From assembly GCA_035267045.1 (NCBI GenBank), contig DATFMH010000212.1:1-26390 (forward strand): 26,390 nt of DNA. Reading direction: 5' to 3'. Shown here in pieces: positions 24,970-26,390 of the stretch. The stretch comes from DATFMH01 sp035267045. Lineage in GTDB: Bacteria > Bacteroidota > Rhodothermia > Balneolales > DATFMH01. Under the pieces are notes generated by a model. The model ran no database searches, had not been told where the DNA came from, and was given only the letters and a program-made list of their open reading frames with translations. Numbering within the stretch: position 1 is the first letter of the stretch; every line of letters starts with the position of its first letter. The translations under genes were made by a program, and so were the position numbers.

Positions 24970-25080
24970 GTCGATGACGTCCTTTTTTAATGTATTTCTT
25001 ACAAGTTATAAAAACTGACTATCTAATATTTTATTGTATTTATAATCTTTTCTTTTCCCTTACGTTATTCAAAACTTTAA

Positions 25081-25114
25081 ATTAAAAAGGACTGTGAACC
25101 ACCACAGCCCTTTT
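25081..25114 (-). terminator. Rho-independent terminator of the downstream hsp20 gene
   Basis: CTGTG/CACAG around AACCAC, then A25091/C25108 (G-U in minus-strand RNA), GG/CC and AAAA/TTTT form a stem of about 12 positions. The minus strand ends in TTTTTAAT. It is about 50 bp after the stop of the hsp20 gene at 25163-25621. Confidence 0.85.
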
Positions 25115-25162
25115 AATTGACAGCTAAACTTTATTAAATAATTTCACTTTTTATTATTGCCG

Positions 25163-25621
25163 TCATTTAATTTCTATTTGCTTATTTAATTCTTGTTCTC
25201 TCTTTTTAAGGTCAATAATTAATATGCCATCTTCATAGCTTGCCTGAATACTTTCTCTGTCAATATCATCACTTAAGGTCAATTCACGATTGAATTCACC
25301 ATAGCCACTTTCAATTCGATGATACCTGAAACCATCTTCTTCTTTTCTGCGCCTGCGTTCACCGCTCACAGTAAGTGTATTTCCTTTGATACTAATATTA
25401 ATGTCGTCCTTCTTTATTCCGGGAACAGCTAATTCAACCTGGTATCCATTTGCATCTTCACTGATATTGCATTTCGGATTAAAAACCGTTCCGTTAGCTT
25501 TATTACCTAATAACAACGCTTCATTAAAAAATTCATCCAAAACATCACTGAAATGTTTTGAACTGTCGGGCGTATCAAACATATCGACCGGTGAAACGGG
25601 TGAGAATCTTACAATTTTCAT
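25163..25621 (-). CDS. Hsp20/alpha-crystallin small heat-shock protein (copy 1)
   Basis: This 152-residue ATP-independent holdase binds unfolding proteins in the cytoplasm until ClpB/DnaK can refold them. A short N-terminal arm (1-45) contains SPVSP. The alpha-crystallin domain (about 48-140) has the VELAVPGIKKDDI and NTLTVSGER strands, an ESGYGEFNRELTLS segment and DGILIIDLKK. The C-terminus carries the I-x-I oligomerisation motif (IEIK). A good SD (AGGAG, 8-nt spacing) precedes the ATG. It has a clear paralogue about 300 bp upstream on the same strand; the two are separated by a terminator and so are probably separately controlled. Confidence 0.96.
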   Translation of the reverse strand: MKIVRFSPVSPVDMFDTPDSSKHFSDVLDEFFNEALLLGNKANGTVFNPKCNISEDANGYQVELAVPGIKKDDINISIKGNTLTVSGERRRRKEEDGFRYHRIESGYGEFNRELTLSDDIDRESIQASYEDGILIIDLKKREQELNKQIEIK

Positions 25622-25649
25622 ATCTGTAACTCCTGTTATTTTGTTAATT

Positions 25650-25694
25650 AATTTTTCAAAAATTTATTTTATGTATATACAAACCCCGTACCAA
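25650..25694 (-). promoter_or_regulatory. Possible promoter and palindrome upstream of hsp20 copy 1
   Basis: On the minus strand TTGGTA (25694-25689) and TAAAAT (25671-25666) are 17 bp apart, predicting a start near 25659 and a 38-nt leader. Over that start lies AATTTTT-C-AAAAATT (25650-25664), a perfect palindrome with one central base, in the right place for an operator. Both matches are in AT-rich DNA and untested. Confidence 0.3.
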
Positions 25695-25854
25695 TACATT
25701 AGGAATGACATTTTAACTTTCTGTTTATGTACTATTTACAGGGTGGATGAATTATGGTCATAATTTGATTTCTATATTGGCAGAAGAGATGCTTTTTGTC
25801 AGTACCTTCGTGATTTAGCCGTTACTTTTGACATACATTCAGATTTTTACACAC
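25695..25854. other. Remainder of the intergenic region between the two hsp20 genes
   Basis: Together with the promoter candidate and leader (25622-25694) and the terminator (25855-25887), this makes up the 298 bp between the two hsp20 genes. I see no gene and no further convincing site here, including no CIRCE inverted repeat. Confidence 0.5.
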
Positions 25855-25887
25855 AAAAAAGAGGGAATACATCATCTGCATTCCCTC
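25855..25887 (-). terminator. Rho-independent terminator of the upstream hsp20 gene
   Basis: GAGGGAAT/ATTCCCTC (25861-25868, 25880-25887) form 8 bp, then A25869/C25879 (G-U in minus-strand RNA) and C/G around a 7-nt loop, followed on the minus strand by six Ts. It lies 33 bp after the stop of the hsp20 gene at 25920-26366. Confidence 0.92.
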
Positions 25888-25919
25888 TGCCAGGCACTGA
25901 CTATTATTAAAAAACGGAC

Positions 25920-26366
25920 TTACTTAATCTTAATTTCTTTACTGACTTTTTCTTCCGCTTTTTTCAAATCGATATACAGTATGCCATCTTTAAACCGCGC
26001 ATCAATGCTTTCTTTATCAACTTCTTCGGATAAGTTGAATGAACGGCTGAATTTACCATAGCCACTCTCCATCAAATGATATTGCTTATCTTTTTTTTCT
26101 TTTTCAAATTTCCGTTCGCCACTGATCGTCAATGTGTTATCTTTGAGGTCCATTTTAATGTCCTCTTTTTTCATACCCGGTAGGGATACCTCAATGTGAT
26201 AACTCTGATTATCTTCACTGATATCCACATTCGGCAGAAACGTATCACGATCGCCTTTGGCAGCCAACGCATCACTGAAAAATTCATCGAGAAAATCACT
26301 AAATCTTGGTGCTGGAAAATCCATAAATTCTGATGGTGATACGGGGGAATACTTCGTAAGCTTCAT
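25920..26366 (-). CDS. Hsp20/alpha-crystallin small heat-shock protein (copy 2)
   Basis: This 148-residue paralogue of the neighbouring Hsp20 has the same architecture: N-terminal arm with SPVSP and FSDFLDEFF; alpha-crystallin domain with VSLPGMKKEDI, NTLTISGER, ESGYGKFSRSFNLS and DGILYIDLKK; and C-terminal IKIK (I-x-I). I place the start at the ATG at 26366, not a TTG six bases upstream, because a textbook AAGGAGG (26379-26373 on the minus strand) stands exactly 6 nt before it. The promoter lies beyond the window edge. The two copies may form mixed oligomers or answer different stresses; that is inference. Confidence 0.96.
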   Translation of the reverse strand: MKLTKYSPVSPSEFMDFPAPRFSDFLDEFFSDALAAKGDRDTFLPNVDISEDNQSYHIEVSLPGMKKEDIKMDLKDNTLTISGERKFEKEKKDKQYHLMESGYGKFSRSFNLSEEVDKESIDARFKDGILYIDLKKAEEKVSKEIKIK

Positions 26367-26390
26367 AATCAACCTCCTTGTTTAATTCAT

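Noticed and set aside
21558..24970. HspR HAIR operators (CTTGAGT-N7-ACTCAAG) controlling clpB and the DegP/HtrA-type gene
   Set aside because: Only isolated half-sites were found (21601-21607 and 24964-24970); the partner halves are missing at the required spacing.

Overview
The window looks like chromosomal, housekeeping-type DNA from a moderately AT-rich member of the Bacteroidota/Balneolota/Rhodothermota group. This is inferred from gene content and protein style: a TorF-type porin beside amtB, an M29 aminopeptidase, weak or absent Shine-Dalgarno (SD) sequences at many starts, and a Bacteroidota-like PII. The assignment is not proven. No rRNA, tRNA, CRISPR array, insertion sequence or phage gene was seen.

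Layout. 1-1383 is mostly non-coding around one stand-alone receiver-domain protein (354-737, minus). It holds several degenerate 7-bp-period repeats, a 20-bp tandem repeat and a possibly structured element. 1384-5118 is cobalamin-dependent methionine synthase (metH). 5337-7719 is a sensor kinase/OmpR-type regulator pair that overlaps by 17 nt. 7784-8359 (minus) is an NADPH-dependent FMN reductase-like flavoprotein. 8776-11596 is a nitrogen cluster: a PII protein with an altered T-loop, an ammonium transporter and a TorF-like outer-membrane protein. A possible sigma-54 promoter and a perfect 14-bp palindrome precede it.

11730-16123 (minus) holds rarA, pccB and an unrecognised 466-residue acidic-linker protein that probably shares a transcript with pccB. 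16213-18000 (plus) holds an orphan ABC ATPase with non-canonical Q- and H-loops, then an M29 aminopeptidase. 18211-18651 (minus) is a small AraC-type HTH protein.

18921-26366 (all minus) is a protein-quality-control block. In transcription order it holds two tandem Hsp20 chaperones, a DegP/HtrA-type protease, the DnaJ-like CbpA with its MerR-like partner CbpM, and the ClpB disaggregase. Small Hsps hold unfolded proteins, CbpA would recruit DnaK (not in the window), ClpB extracts aggregates, and the envelope protease deals with periplasmic damage. No CIRCE or complete HAIR operator was found. Several of these genes end in their own hairpin terminator, so the block is a cluster of small transcription units rather than one operon.

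Most noteworthy points: PII lacks the uridylylation tyrosine; a possible sigma-54 promoter and palindrome lie upstream of it; degenerate heptad repeats recur in intergenic DNA; five terminators carry a single A-C mismatch on the plus strand that becomes a G-U pair in the minus-strand RNA, which fixes their direction; and a 466-residue protein of unknown function is linked to pccB. I did not find a clearly new multi-gene system.
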